From: Bombus terrestris
Lineage: Eukaryota > Arthropoda > Insecta > Hymenoptera > Apidae
Assembly (NCBI RefSeq): GCF_910591885.1
Contig: NC_063279.1
Coordinates: 4,154,001-4,218,000, forward strand
Reading direction: 5' to 3'
Length of the DNA: 64,000 nt
Position numbers and translations under genes: made by a program. Below, piece by piece: positions 37,070 to 50,262 of the stretch. The notes beneath the pieces were generated by a model. It was not told where the DNA came from and did no database searches. It saw nothing but the letters and a program-made list of their open reading frames with translations. How positions within the stretch are numbered: position 1 is the stretch's first letter; each line of letters opens with the position of its first letter.

Positions 37070-40000
37070 ATGTCGAATCCGGGCGGTAGCAGGAGGAACG
37101 GGGCCATGAAGATTCGTTTGACGAGTGAGTTTATTAAGAAATCATGATGAATCTAACGAGACAGGAGCGTGAAAGTCGACCGATAGCCAACACGCGTTGT
37201 GATCCTTCCTGTGTCTTGATTTGTTATGTATCCGTTGATATAGCCCTGTCATAATTTTTACGATAGCCCATCTTTCAACAACGTCAGAACCATCATTATG
37301 GATATCGTATATCATTCGATTAGTACGAGGAAAAGAATACGCAGAAAGATCTGACTAGGGTTTTCGTCCTTTGGTTATGGCAACTCCCTATCGGAGGTCA
37401 AGACCCCACCGTGAGCACTCCGGGAGACCGTAGACTGAAGACGTTAATTTTGGTGGACTTGTTACACCCGCATCAGCTCTCCCTCGATATATGACATGTC
37501 CCATAGAGCTTGAAACGTTACGATCATTTTTTACTTTGAAATCGTACCTTGTTGATTGATTCAATGGGGATTATTGCCGAGCTCATAATCGAATGTGAAT
37601 AGGCCTAATTAACAAATGTCAGACGCTTACTACCGATACACCACTTTAATATCCGTTAAACGAATGTCCGATTTATCCGTCTGATAATATTTTGTTATTT
37701 TAAAGACAACTGTAAATTTGTCAATTCATGGCTAATTCTTTTTTACGAGATTTATAATAAAAAATTATCCTTTAATCCTTTAAATTGTCAAGCTTTTCTT
37801 GAATTAATGAAATTGCATATTATTATTTCATATCATTGTGCACTAGAAAGTATTGAATGATAAAACTAATGGGTCAATGCCAAAGATATTAAAGAGGATT
37901 GATATTTATGTATATTATGATGCTAGCTTTCGTACACTGCTAAGTAAATGTGTTTAGAAATTAATAGTATGTTTATGTCACTTTCCTCTTGATTGTATTA
38001 TTCTATGAATCATTATTATCTACACTACAGAAATTTTACTTATTTATTAGAAATTATATTTATTTAAAATGAATTTCTGTATTTATTATGTTAATTTTAC
38101 AGTTTTATGTGCCCGTAATCTTGCCAGGAAAGATCTGTTTCGTGAGTATCTTTTAGGTTAAAATGGATAAAAATCACAAAGAATATCTTGTGTAAAGAAA
38201 AATTTCTTTCAGGCCTACCAGACCCTTTTGCTAAAATAACTGTTGATGGTTCAGGTCAATGTCATAGTACACATACGTGCAAGGCAACTCTAGATCCCAT
38301 GTGGAATCAACATTATGACTTGTAATTATTTCTCATTATAATAAAAGCATAATTTTCTACACGAAAAGTACATAAATTTTTAATTCTACAGATACATTGG
38401 GAAAGATGATGGTATTACGATATCAGTTTGGAATCATAAAAAGATCCATAAAAAAAAAGGTGGAGGATTTTTGGGATGTGTAAGAATATTATCCAACACG
38501 ATTCAAAGACTCAAAGATACAGGATGTAATTATTATTTTCTATAATAATAGTAATATTTCTTTATTTTAGCTCCATAGCTGAAAAAAGACTTAGTTTATA
38601 ATCTGTACTCAAATACTGACACCCATTCATTCACTTCATTCTGTTAATTTCTGTAATATTATACAATTATTAGTATTAGAATTTTGCAATGTTTAATTAC
38701 TAAATTTAATTCTTTTATAGATCAGCGATTAGATCTTTGCAAAGCACATTCAGATGACACAGATGTTGTTAAAGGAGAAGTTGTAGTATCTCTTTTATCA
38801 CGAGATGGTCATAATGGTGCTGTGAGTAATACAGTGGGTCATAATGCTGTTGTTGATGTTCTTGGAGATCTGAGCTGTCCAAATGATTTGCCAGATGGAT
38901 GGGAAGAAAGAAGGACTCGAAGTGGACGACTATATTATGTTAACCACTACACCAGAACTACACAGTGGATTCGTCCAAACGCACGGTTGGTTTTGCTTTT
39001 CTAAAGATATGTTTTTCTTTTTTATTAGATTCATTTATATTAATGATTATAATAGACCCACCAATGGTATAATACCAACTACACCAGAACCACCACCATT
39101 ACCTTCTTCTGAACCTACATCTCCCAGTGGCAGTGGAAGTCCTCCTAATATAAGAACTGAAAGTCCTACTAGATGTACACCTGAATGGAATGGGGATGGA
39201 ACACCTAGTAGAACTCCTAGCAGAGATAGTTCTACCCCAAATACACCAAGAAATACACCCACTCAGCAGCAGAATAGAAATCAACAAAATCAACATAACA
39301 CAAGAAACGTAACACCCGCATCATCAAGGGAACGACGGCCAGTACGAGCAAGCGACGAACAAAATGGCAATCAGAATGGTAATGCTAGGCCTGAACGTGG
39401 TATTAACAATGCTCAACCACGAAGGCCTAATCGAAGTAATAGGAATAGAAATAGCGCACTGGTTTATAACGAGAGGAGGTACGATCCTCCGCAACCACCA
39501 GACCTACCCAGAGGTTATGGTAAATATCAAAATTGATGATTATAACAGTATATATACATGCAAAATAAAAAAATCTTGAAATAAATTTTATAGAAATGAG
39601 AAAAACGCAACAAGGTCAAGTGTATTTTTATCATGTACCAACTGGTTCATCCACTTGGCACGATCCTAGAATACCTCGCGATTTACCAGCTAATGAATTA
39701 GCAAATGAACTTGGACCATTACCGAGTGGATGGGAAATGCGACAAACTCAAAGTGGCCGTGTTTATTTTGTGGATCACAATAACAGAACTACACAATTTA
39801 CTGATCCTAGGTTATCCAGTCAAATCATAAGCAATCTCTTAAAGTAAGTTAGTTGTAAATGAAAATATCTTAATTTACGATAATTTATGTATAATTTAAT
39901 TTGTAAAATGTTTTGCTCATAGTAGGCGACAAAATAGTACAACTAATCAAACTACGAGTAGTTCAAATAATACAACTACAGCTGCAAATGAATCTACAGA

Positions 40001-41996
40001 AATAGAGACACCTGCATCACCAAGTATTCAATGCAACATGGTTCAGAGGCCAAGAACAGAGAATGGAAGCAATAATAATTCTTCGTCATGTAAGCTTAAC
40101 ACATTTTAATAGTATTAGGCATATTAAATGAGTAATACAAATATGTAATATACACAACAAAGTTAAATATGTAATATGAGCACAAAATATGTTTTTGAAT
40201 ATATTATAAAAATTAAATATTTGAATATATTATAAAATTATAAAATTCGAATGTTATTAATATCGCTTAAATAGTAGAAAAGTTAATCTATCTATTTAAT
40301 GCTATCTAGAAAGAAAACAAAAACATATTTGTGCATTATAGAATTTTATCTTATCTCTATACGGATATCTGTTTGGTGGTTAGTTCCTATTGTTAATCAG
40401 TTTTACTCCAGCAGAATGCCTTTCCATTTTTGGGGAATTTTATTTGTTAGAGCGCATTATTGTAATAGCTGTTAAATGAAAACAATTTTTGTTTATTGTT
40501 TTTGCATATTTATTTATTATATTCATTTTTTAGTGGAAAATACGTCAGCTCAAAATGCTCAAACTGTATCAGAATTGCCAAAGGAACTAATGGACAATGA
40601 ATTACTGCCGAAGTATAAACGTGATTTAGTGGCAAAATTGAAATGTCTGAGAGCAGAATTAAATGCCCTTCAACCTCAAAGTGGACATTGTAGGCTTGAG
40701 GTATCAAGAAATGAAATATTTGAAGTGAGTACAGTTTTATATTCATATTTAGGCAGCTTAAAAGAACGGTTTAATAATATATAAATCTATTTTATAGGAA
40801 TCATACAGATTAATAATGAAAATGCGACCAAAAGACATGCGTAAAAGACTTATGGTTAAATTTCGCGGTGAGGAAGGCCTTGATTATGGTGGAGTAGCAC
40901 GAGAGTGGTTATATTTATTGTCACATGAGATGTTGAATCCACAATATGGGCTTTTCCAATATTCAAGAGACGACAATTATACACTTCAAATCAATCCAGA
41001 TTCGGGAATAAATCCAGAACATTTATCGTACTTCCACTTTGCCGGCAGGATAATAGGAATCGCCGTTTTTCATGGTCATCATATAGATGGAGGTTTTACA
41101 ACTCCATTCTATAAAATGCTGCTTAATAAAGCAATTACTCTTACTGATATAGAAGGAGTTGATCCAGAATTACATAGAAGTCTTACATGGATGTTGTAAG
41201 TAAGAAAAATAATAATCGTGTACAATTTTCAGATAACATTGTAAAAATATCATTTTGTTTATAGGGAAAATAGTATAGATGGAGTGTTGGATGCTACGTT
41301 TTCAGTGGAACATAGTAGTTTTGGAGTGTTGAAAAATCATGAACTTAAACCAGGTGGAAAAGACATTCCTGTAACTGAAGAAAATAAAAAGGAATATGTA
41401 CGTTTATATGTAAACTATCGCTTTATGCGAGGTATTGAACAACAGTTTCTGGCATTACAAAAAGGATTCCATGAACTAATTCCACCTCAACTATTAAGAC
41501 CTTTTGATGAAAGGGAATTAGAATTGGTTATTGGTGGTTTAGGAACGATTGACATTAATGATTGGAAAATGCACACACGATTAAAACATTGCACGCCTGA
41601 TACGCCAGTAGTAAAGTGGTTTTGGCAAATAGTAGAATCTTATGGAGAAGAAATGAGAGCTCGATTACTTCAATTCGTTACTGGAAGTTCTCGAGTTCCC
41701 TTGCAAGGATTTAAAGCTTTACAAGGTAAATACTCGTGAATTAAATTAATAGTTTCTAATCATTTTGCTTCATAAAGATACATTGTTATTTCCCACACAT
41801 GTTTATAGGATCAACAGGAGCCGCAGGTCCACGATTATTTACAATACATGCCGTTGATGCGCCAAGTGAAAATTTACCAAAAGCACATACCTGTTTCAAT
41901 AGAATAGATATTCCAGAAAGTTATCCCAGTTATCAGAAAATGCTTGACAAACTTACACAAGCAGTTGAGGAAACTTGTGGTTTCGCTGTTGAATAA
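37070..41996 (+). CDS. Smurf: E3 ubiquitin-protein ligase Smurf (C2-WW-WW-WW-HECT)
   Basis: HECT-type ubiquitin ligase that targets BMP/TGF-beta pathway Smads and receptors and, in the family, small GTPases. Twelve coding exons: 37070-37124, 38103-38141, 38213-38321, 38392-38525, 38721-38985, 39056-39519, 39594-39843, 39926-40089, 40534-40724, 40798-41195, 41265-41725, 41809-41996. They sum to 2718 nt, 905 aa, with all phases agreeing. The N-terminal C2 domain (about residues 14-130; DPFAKITVDGSGQ, ATLDPMWNQHYDL) binds membrane phospholipid. Three WW domains follow: WW1 about 168-199 (LPDGWEERRTRSGRLYYVNH), WW2 about 349-382 with the Smurf-typical GYE in place of GWE, WW3 about 395-428 (LPSGWEMRQTQSGRVYFVDH). 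The WW1-WW2 linker is Pro/Ser/Asn-rich. The HECT domain occupies about 550-905, with the thioester cysteine at Cys872 (AHTCFNRIDIP, TGT at 41892) and the conserved end CGFAVE. The start ATG opens directly into the C2 domain. The exon 5 donor (GTTGGT) is weak. Confidence 0.95.
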
Positions 41997-44900
41997 TAGG
42001 TAAAAAGGCATAACTTCAATTTATTAATATAATGTATTTGTTTTATATAATTACTGAGATTGCACACATTCGTAGTAGGAAATATTTATCGACAGATTTT
42101 ACTGTCGCTAAACTAAAAATAAATTTCGAAGTACCAAGAGATGTTATCTCACGAGAGTACGGGAAGAGCTAGTATTATAAAATGAAAATGTTAATACGTA
42201 AAACGTCGGAAATAATTCTGACTATGTTTTGTACAAATGATTGAATGGCCTTGATGGTTGTAATGACTTCTAAGTGATTGTCGATTGGTACATTATGTAT
42301 GTGAACACTCTTGTGATTTACACACTTCGTCCATGAACATTTTAATGAATGGTTCCTCAGAAGTTCTGGTTATATTGGTCTTTAACTATTTATTATTCAG
42401 TGACTGATAGAGATGTGCAAAAAGTTATAATTTCATTGAGGTAAATATGTTGATTGGCCTAAATGTTTATTTTATTTATATTAATCGTGTTTTCCGTCAT
42501 AACTTTAGGCTCAGTAATTTACTTATAAGATCACCATCAAAGAATTAACTTCATTGTTTTCGAGGTATGGTAAAAAAATATAAAAATCATGCATGCACAA
42601 ATATGTATAGAAAATGAATTCTTTCACATAATGGAAAACATTGTTCAATTACAGACATGCTCATGTTAGTATTTTATATTAAGCGAAAATAGTAAAAAAT
42701 GAAGAGAACAAAAGTATATTAATCATTTAAGAATCTCATAACAAAAACTCATAATATGCATCACTTGCAATGAATTTTAAATCATACAATGTATTTCATT
42801 CTCGAAAGCTTTCAATTTCTTTTTTATTAAATGTAATTACAATATGCACAGTCAATTAATAATTCCATATTAACAATCTTTCAAATAATAGAGTTTAGTA
42901 ACAAAATAAGAATATATACTCAAATTCATTATTATAGTCAAATAACAATTAAAAAGCAGTGCTGGGAATTTAGTACATATAATGTATTATTTCAAGTCGG
43001 TCATCGTGATTAAGGGGAAAATACGAAATCTGTATATCATGACCTTTGATGCAAGTGTTGAGTTCTTAATTTCGTCGTAAATTGAAATTAACAAATACAA
43101 AATACATTTATCAGTTGTAAGAAAAAGTGGTATACATGTCCTCAGTATTAAAAATTATTTTTATTGGTATATGAACACTTGCTTCGAGGAACTTTGTAAC
43201 GCAATCGGCAAATTTTGTTATTGTAGCACAGCATGAGTTGTGCGACGATTATTGTTGCTTGTTTAAGAGCCAATAGCACCGAGTGCGTTAACAAAATGTA
43301 AATAGTACAGTGTTTAATATAAAATTAACACGACGGTATAACGTGCCAGTCAGTTAGTTGGCTTCTGCACGATAAAAACGCGTCGGTTCTAGTGTAGGCT
43401 AAATCGTGAATTGTGTACATTAGCTTTAATTTAAAAAAAATTGAACACATATTTAAAGAAAGAGTTTATTCGACGAGTTTATGTAAAGTTAGAATGATTT
43501 TACTCGAATCGACTCTTTTTGTTATAGAAGTTCATAAAATAATCTATACTTTGCTACTAGCTTATAGTAAAGCATAGAGACACTTATTTATCGCACGAAT
43601 TCTTTATTTAGTCTCTAGCATTTACTTTTATTGTAAAAAATATCTAGTGGCTGATAGCACCAATCATCATTTCGTATTATTATTGCATTATTGTATTTTA
43701 TTCTGCACGTAACTGTGATCAAACATATCGTGAAAAGAGAAGAAGCAGTGGGAGACACCTTTGTAGATTTGTCCTGAATATTATACTCGTTTACTCGTAT
43801 TTTTCTTTTTTAACCATAAAAGTTTATACGTATATTCGTTTTAATAATTATTTTGTTAACAAAAATTTACTGTATTTTATACTTAAATACGCAAAAGTAT
43901 CACCCGTTTTCGGTTCTGAAATACGGTCTGACTACTTTGCTTTTATACCTCTGAAATTTTACTATTAATTTTATTAATTACTAATAAAATTAATAATAAA
44001 ATGAAGGTATATGTTATTCTTAGCACGTAAAACAGTATAATATTAACGAAGCAATCATTTGACTTTAAAATGAGAAAATATGTAACAATGACAATCATTG
44101 TGCATTTGATAAATGTTGTAAAACAGTATTAACTTGAAATCGATCGAATAATATTGCTGATTTGCAAATGTTCAATCAAGCAACATTATCCACATTTTTC
44201 TCATTTTACGATATTAATCTTTTAAGACTTATATAATTCAAATTTTTAATAACAGTTAAATCTATTTGCTACGGCAACGATCTACATATACTATTTTTTA
44301 AATTGAATATTTAACAAGTACAATGCGGGTCTCCCACAAATCTGTTATATTTTAAACTTTTTTCAACTTCTGTCACATATAAGGGAATAAAGGCCTTATT
44401 AGTGCCTTGGAGTTGATATCAATGTGAAAAATAACAAATTTTATGCTCATCATATTTTGGAATAAAAAATAATACTACAAGCAAGTTTTAGAAGGAAAAA
44501 AATAATTAATTTCAAAAGCATCTAAAATTTATCACAATGCAAATCTTATGAGTATATGTATAGACTATTAGAGAATCTATAAGAGACTCTATAATTGAGG
44601 AATGAATAGAAATTGATACTAAGGTCACCACTTGGGCAAGCATTGCCAAAGAAAATTTAAATTATTCAGTTTTTTAAGTTATCAAATATTATAAATCTTT
44701 TTTAATTCATTATCTCTTGCTGTTAGATAAAAAAGAAAGCATATATATACATATATATATATATTGAAAGAAATTACACATATAAATATTTTATAAATAA
44801 ATGATCTACAAATCAATAATGCAATAAATACTATCTTGAAAAAGCTTCGGCACTTCTAAGCATGTTACATGCATGGATAATCAAAGAGAATTAAATCTAT

Positions 44901-46200
44901 TAAATATGAATGAGAAGAATCATTCACACTTTCAAACACATATCACTATGTGCAATTAAATTTTTGGTTACTTTTTCATGTAATTTTTTGTTACAAAATG
45001 ATGCAAATTCTTTCAAAGCTTTTCGACAGCCTAATTATACAAAGCTTCAGCAGGAGACAATATTGAACATTGCATTAAAAAACGGAAGGTACAAAATTAG
45101 AAAATGATTTAATACATATCATGTAAACTAACTGTCACTACGATGTGAAGTTTCAAATACGAACGTAATTTTAATTAAATTCAATAATTATTAGTGCATT
45201 ACGGGTATAAATGCTCTCTTGAATTGTATAAATGTTTAAAGTCCTTAATAAAGGTATATGGTGACCGGATTTCGAATTCCATGTTAAGTATATCGTATAC
45301 TGTGCTCGGCAATAATAGAATTTTATTCTACCAAATAGCAGGATATTTTGCTAACATTTATCGGTATCCGTAAAAGAACAAACTTTCAAGATTGAAGAAA
45401 GAAATTTTATTTTGTCGAGAGATGGAAAAGGAAAATATTGAGATGGAAAGAAATCGTTTATTCACAACCGTGTGTTCATATACGCCGGTATTTAAAAATT
45501 CTGTACTAAGCTATGCGCGAAATTTTTAAGAAATTGCGAATACGTTACTATACTGCAATTATTGTATTATTATTATTATTGCTATTATAATCGTTGTTAT
45601 TATCATTATTGCGCAGAACCTTCGGAACACAATTGTATATACATCTTTTCCTTTTGTATTTTGGATGAAATGTATATTTTAATAAAATATCCAAAGTATG
45701 AACTTTTTAAATTTTGTCTTTATATTGCTGTAAATAAAAATGAATCTTCCTAATTCTTTCTTTTAATAATATGTATGTTAATAATATTTTCTTTAAGTTA
45801 GAGTTTATGAAGCTGCTATGTTTAATTAATGGAAAGGATGAAAATCTGAAGAATTGAATTAAATAGTTGTATAAGGCAAAATTATTTAAAAGATTCAAAA
45901 GATCAAATATTTAAAGAGAGTAATTTTTAATTTATTATTACAGAATTTCCGATGTTACCTTTTAGCATTATGTTGGTATAAAATAGGAATCTAATATGCG
46001 TCAACTATTATATAAATGTTCATTATAATTTTTGAAAGGATTGATATTTAAATGTTAAATAAAAATAACATAAACATGAAGTAATTAGATAATGCATTAT
46101 ATTTCTTAAGATATTAAAAAATCACGTTTTATTCACAGGTTTATAGAAGTCTATGGTTTTGCTCTTTCTTCTTTGTTTTAATAGTGAAATAATTAAGTGA
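41997..46200 (+). other. Smurf 3' untranslated region and intergenic DNA
   Basis: No coding region is supported. The first AATAAA after the Smurf stop is near 42118; others lie near 44387 and 45248, so the 3' UTR could be short or extend more than 2 kb. The stretch is AT-rich with a TA-rich simple repeat at 44741-44764. The short ORFs here show no protein-like composition. Confidence 0.5.
44741..44764. repeat. TA-rich simple repeat
   Basis: An ATATATAT run in AT-rich DNA between Smurf and THOC1. Confidence 0.85.
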
Positions 46201-46620
46201 TCTAGTGATTCATTGTTTCACTGTTTGATGTAAATGTCGAATTTTCAATTTCGTATTTGGTTTTCTCCACGCATAATCTTGACCATCTGAGCCAAAAATG
46301 TTTGACTCATCCGAAAAGACGACTTTATCCCAAAAAGAATTATCTTTATTAATATAGGTTTTTGCAAAAGTCAATCTTTTTTTATGATTTACAGTATTAA
46401 CATATGTATGGCTCTTTTCGCGGTACTCTGCCATAAAGATCATTGTTTCGTAAGATTCGTCGACATAATTGCGAGTGAACTTCTTTATGAAATATATCAG
46501 CTACCATACTTGCGAGTTAAGGAGCGGATGTAGTAGGATTTTTTTTTAATTCGCGAATGATAACTTTCCCTTCTCTTCCAGTCAATTTCTTTGATCGACC
46601 TGATCGAGTTTTGTTTGTAA
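46200..46620 (-). pseudogene. Decayed Tc1-like transposase
   Basis: Minus-strand translation gives, in order, a helix-turn-helix-type region (RSGRSKKLTGREGKVIIREL), an in-frame TAA, a further segment (RRILRNNDLYGRVPRKEPY), a frameshift, then part of the catalytic core (KRLTFAKTYINKDNSFW, VVFSDESNIFGSDGQDYAW). The DES motif contains the second catalytic aspartate of the DDE/D triad. The sequence stops soon after (RHLHQTVKQ), so the last catalytic residue is missing. I found no convincing terminal inverted repeats. It is an inactive copy upstream of THOC1 with no expected function. Confidence 0.8.
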
Positions 46621-47189
46621 GTGTTCCGTCATAAAGAATTAAAAAATATAAAATACAGATATTTTTACATTAACTGACATTAGAATAAGGTAACAAAATT
46701 TTTCTTTCCTAATAAACTTCATTCCAACATTGTGTCGAACTTGCTGATAGGTAATACTAAAAAAATGTTCGAAATACAAAAATTAACAATAAAACATAAA
46801 CAAATATTGTTTTGACATCTCTGCAGCAGCGCCCGTAGTGGCGGATTGAAGAAATACAGGTCGTCGTATAATCGTGACGTCCTCTACTATGGGATATAAT
46901 CATTGACTAACCTCGTCCAAGCGATATGTCAGCAGTCAAACATTGTAGCTACAGTAATAAAATTTTGTTTACGTTCACTGCCTTGTCTTGTTAGATAGAT
47001 TACATACAAATTTTACACAACTCAATTTTCGGACAGTATCCCCTAGCAAGTGTCGACGCTGAGATTTGCTTGTACGATCGTGGTATAAGCGTAGATCTTA
47101 ATAGTTTATAAGATACTTGATATGTAGTAGAAAGAAATTGTTCATATTTTAAGATAAAAGAATATAATTATAAAAATTTGTTTTGTACA

Positions 47190-49884
47190 ATGGCCATGTT
47201 CGAAGTTTTAAGAAAAGAATATAGTGTAAGAATTATAAAAATTGATAATACTTTCGAGGTTATACGATTTATGATTTTAAATGATTTTCTGTTTTTCTAG
47301 GATTATTTGCAACAATGTTTTAAGCTGTCAGATATACAAATATTTCAAAAGAAATGTGTCGAACGATGTACAAATGATAGTGATAGAAAAGCTGCAATTG
47401 ATCAAGCATTAAGGGATACTCTTCTTGTAATATTATCTGAAAATGTATCAAGTAATGTGCCTCTACTTGAGACCTATATTACATTCTGCATTGAATTATG
47501 CAGAAAAGACTTAGCAACTGCAAGTATGCCAGTGATGCTACTTGGTGATATATTTGATTCTATGACACTCGACAGATGCGAACAGTTGTTTACTTTTGTT
47601 GAGAACAATGTGGTTGTGTGGAAGGAAGATTTATTCTTTAGTGCTTGTAAAAACAATTTGTTAAGGATGTGCAATGACTTACTTAGAAGGTTATCGAGAT
47701 CACAACAAACTGTATTTTGTGGAAGAATTCTTTTATTTCTGGCTAAGTTTTTTCCTTTTTCTGAGAGGTCTGGTCTTAATATTGTTAGTGAATTTAATTT
47801 GGAGAATCATACAGAATTTGGCTCTGAAAAATCAGAGGGAGACGATTTGGAACAAATAACCAAGGATGATGATAAATCAGACACTAAAGTACCAATTGAT
47901 TATAATTTATATAGAAAATTTTGGGCACTCCAAGATTTTTTCAGAAATCCCAATCAGTTATACCTAAAAATGCACTGGAAGATATTTTCAACAGTAAGAT
48001 TAAATTATTGTATTCTTATAACTTTTTGTATTTTTATACTCTTTTGTCATAAATATTTTATTTGTTTAGCATGCTTCAAGTGTACTGTCAGCATTTTCAT
48101 CTTTTAAATTGGAAGAACAACGTAATTATCCTTCAACATGTGTTAAAGTTGAATCTTCCATGGAGGGATCTCATAAGGAAACCCCTTACTTCGCAAAATA
48201 TTTAACAAATCAAAAATTGTTGGAGCTACAATTATCTGATTCAAATTTCAGACGATATGTATTGCTGCAATTTCTCATTCTTTTCCAATATCTTAATAGC
48301 ACTGTTAAATTTAAAGCGTAAGTATCTATAATTTGTATATATCTTTATATACATTTGTACTTTATTACAATCAAATTCACAATTCCTCTTGTTAGAATTG
48401 CACATTTTTAATGAATTATTAGTAAAATGACTTTGAAAGCTATAAAACGATGTTTGTTTTCCAAAGCTTCCTTGCCAGTGGCTATGAGACAAGGTCTGCT
48501 TTCCTTAAATAGTGTTTCAGGTTATTTATATTTCAAAGTCTCAATAAATTTTGTATTTTTTAAGTGAAACACATGAACTAAAACCTGACCAAGTAGAATG
48601 GGTAAAAGGAACCACAGAGCAAGTATATGCCTTACTGACAGAAACACCTCCCGATGGTCCAACATTTGCAGAAACTGTTAAAAATATATTGAAACGCGAA
48701 GAGCACTGGAATGCTTGGAAAAATGAAGGATGCCCACCATTTAAAAGACCAACTCCAGATTCTAGTGCCGACATAGAGGAATCAAAAAAGCCAAAGAGAC
48801 CAAGGCGTAAAATTGGAGATGTCATTAGAGACGCTCAAGCAGTAGGAAAATATCATATGGGAAAGTAAGAAACCATAGAAAAAACTATTTATTTCTTTCC
48901 CTTATTAGAAAATATATTATATACAAATGAATTTAATTGCTTTGCAGTCCAGAACTCACGAAATTATGGAACTTATGTCCCAATAATCTTGAAGCATGTA
49001 AATCTAAAGAAAGAGACTTCCTTCCATCTTTAGAGACATATTTTGAAGAAGCTATCATGCAATTAGATCCTAATGCAATGGTAGAAGATGAATACAAGTA
49101 AATCTTTTATTTTATATATTTCTGTGTTGTTATTATATTATTTTTAATTATATTATTTTTGTTTATTTGTTACAGAAAAGTAAATGATGGGAATTTTGGT
49201 TGGCGAGCATTGAGATTATTAGCTAGACGTAGTCCTCATTTTTTTGTCCATGGGAATTATCCTATTAATAAATTACCTGAATATCTCGAAACAATGATTA
49301 AAAAAATCGCTAAAGATCGGCCAGTGAGTGTAACATTTTTGTTTCATTAATCTATGTTAGATCTTCAAAGTGAATTTATCGTGTAGATTTAAAAGTGAAT
49401 TGTTTTTTACTCTTGAAGCAGACACAGTCGGATATAAAATTAGAAACAGAGGAGACTCCACCTCCAGAAGCGAACGATCAAGAATTTAACGAAGATGTTC
49501 TCAAGCAAGAGAGTGAACAAGTTGAAGCCGAAAATACGGATACGAAAGGACGAAAATTAACGAAAGTGACGCCTGACATGGTGGCGAAATTATCAGAAAT
49601 TCTGAAAAACGATTGGAAAAAGTTAGCAACCAAGTTTGGCTACACGAGTGAAGAGGTAGAAACAAATTTTATAACGTAGAAGCTTAAAAAATCACAGCTC
49701 GCTAATTACAATCTATATCTTTTTCTAGATTACATTTTTTCAAGGGAAACCAACGCCGTATGAGCAATGTAAAAATATGTTGGAAATTTGGGCGGAAGAA
49801 GATGTAGATGCTTCGATGGAAAATTTAGCATATATTTTAGAAGGTTTAAAATTCACGGAAGCGCTAGCTGTTTTAAAATCCTAA
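47190..49884 (+). CDS. THOC1: THO complex subunit 1 (HPR1 homologue)
   Basis: Core subunit of the nuclear THO/TREX complex, which packages nascent mRNA, couples transcription to export and limits R-loops. Eight coding exons: 47190-47225, 47301-47993, 48070-48317, 48565-48864, 48948-49097, 49176-49323, 49422-49655, 49729-49884. They total 1965 nt, 654 aa, close to the length usual for animal THOC1, with every junction in phase. The N-terminal helical body includes DRKAAIDQALRDTLLVILSE and LETYITFCIELCRKDL. A basic nuclear-localisation-type cluster (KKPKRPRRK) is near residue 400, with GNFGWRALRLLARRSPHFF after it. From about residue 571 there is a death-domain fold (VAKLSEILKNDWKKLATKFG, then FFQGKPTPYEQCKNMLEIW and LKFTEALAVLKS), which is characteristic of THOC1. 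ATG GCC ATG begins a 12-codon first exon. It lies head-to-tail downstream of Smurf and converges with multiplexin. A polyadenylation signal AATAAA is at 50257. Confidence 0.95.
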
Positions 49885-50256
49885 TTACCTCGTGAAAGAG
49901 ATAATCTTAAAAAATGTACGATACTATATGAATTAAACTTTTACAATTTTTGCAACGATGTGTTTTCTATAAATCTTAATCTTAATCTCAATAGTAAATT
50001 ATATATCTTATATTCCAACAACAATAGTCAGTATTAATTAAAAATAACTAAGGCATTAATTAAAAAATACATAAATATTGTACTTACTTTTATGGTATCA
50101 TCGTCTCAGCAACTATTAACAACATTTAGATAGATAATGTTTGACAAAATGGGACGAAGTAAATAGGTAGTCTTCAAAACAGTTTCACGTAGTGAAATAG
50201 TTATGTTTCTGCATACGCTAAAATTTAAATATTCTATACATATGTTTTTTTTTTTA

Positions 50257-50262
50257 AATAAA
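50257..50262 (+). terminator. Polyadenylation signal AATAAA, likely THOC1
   Basis: A canonical AATAAA hexamer on the plus strand about 370 bases after the THOC1 stop codon, following a T-run. It is the first exact hexamer I noticed downstream; variant signals nearer the stop cannot be excluded. Confidence 0.45.
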
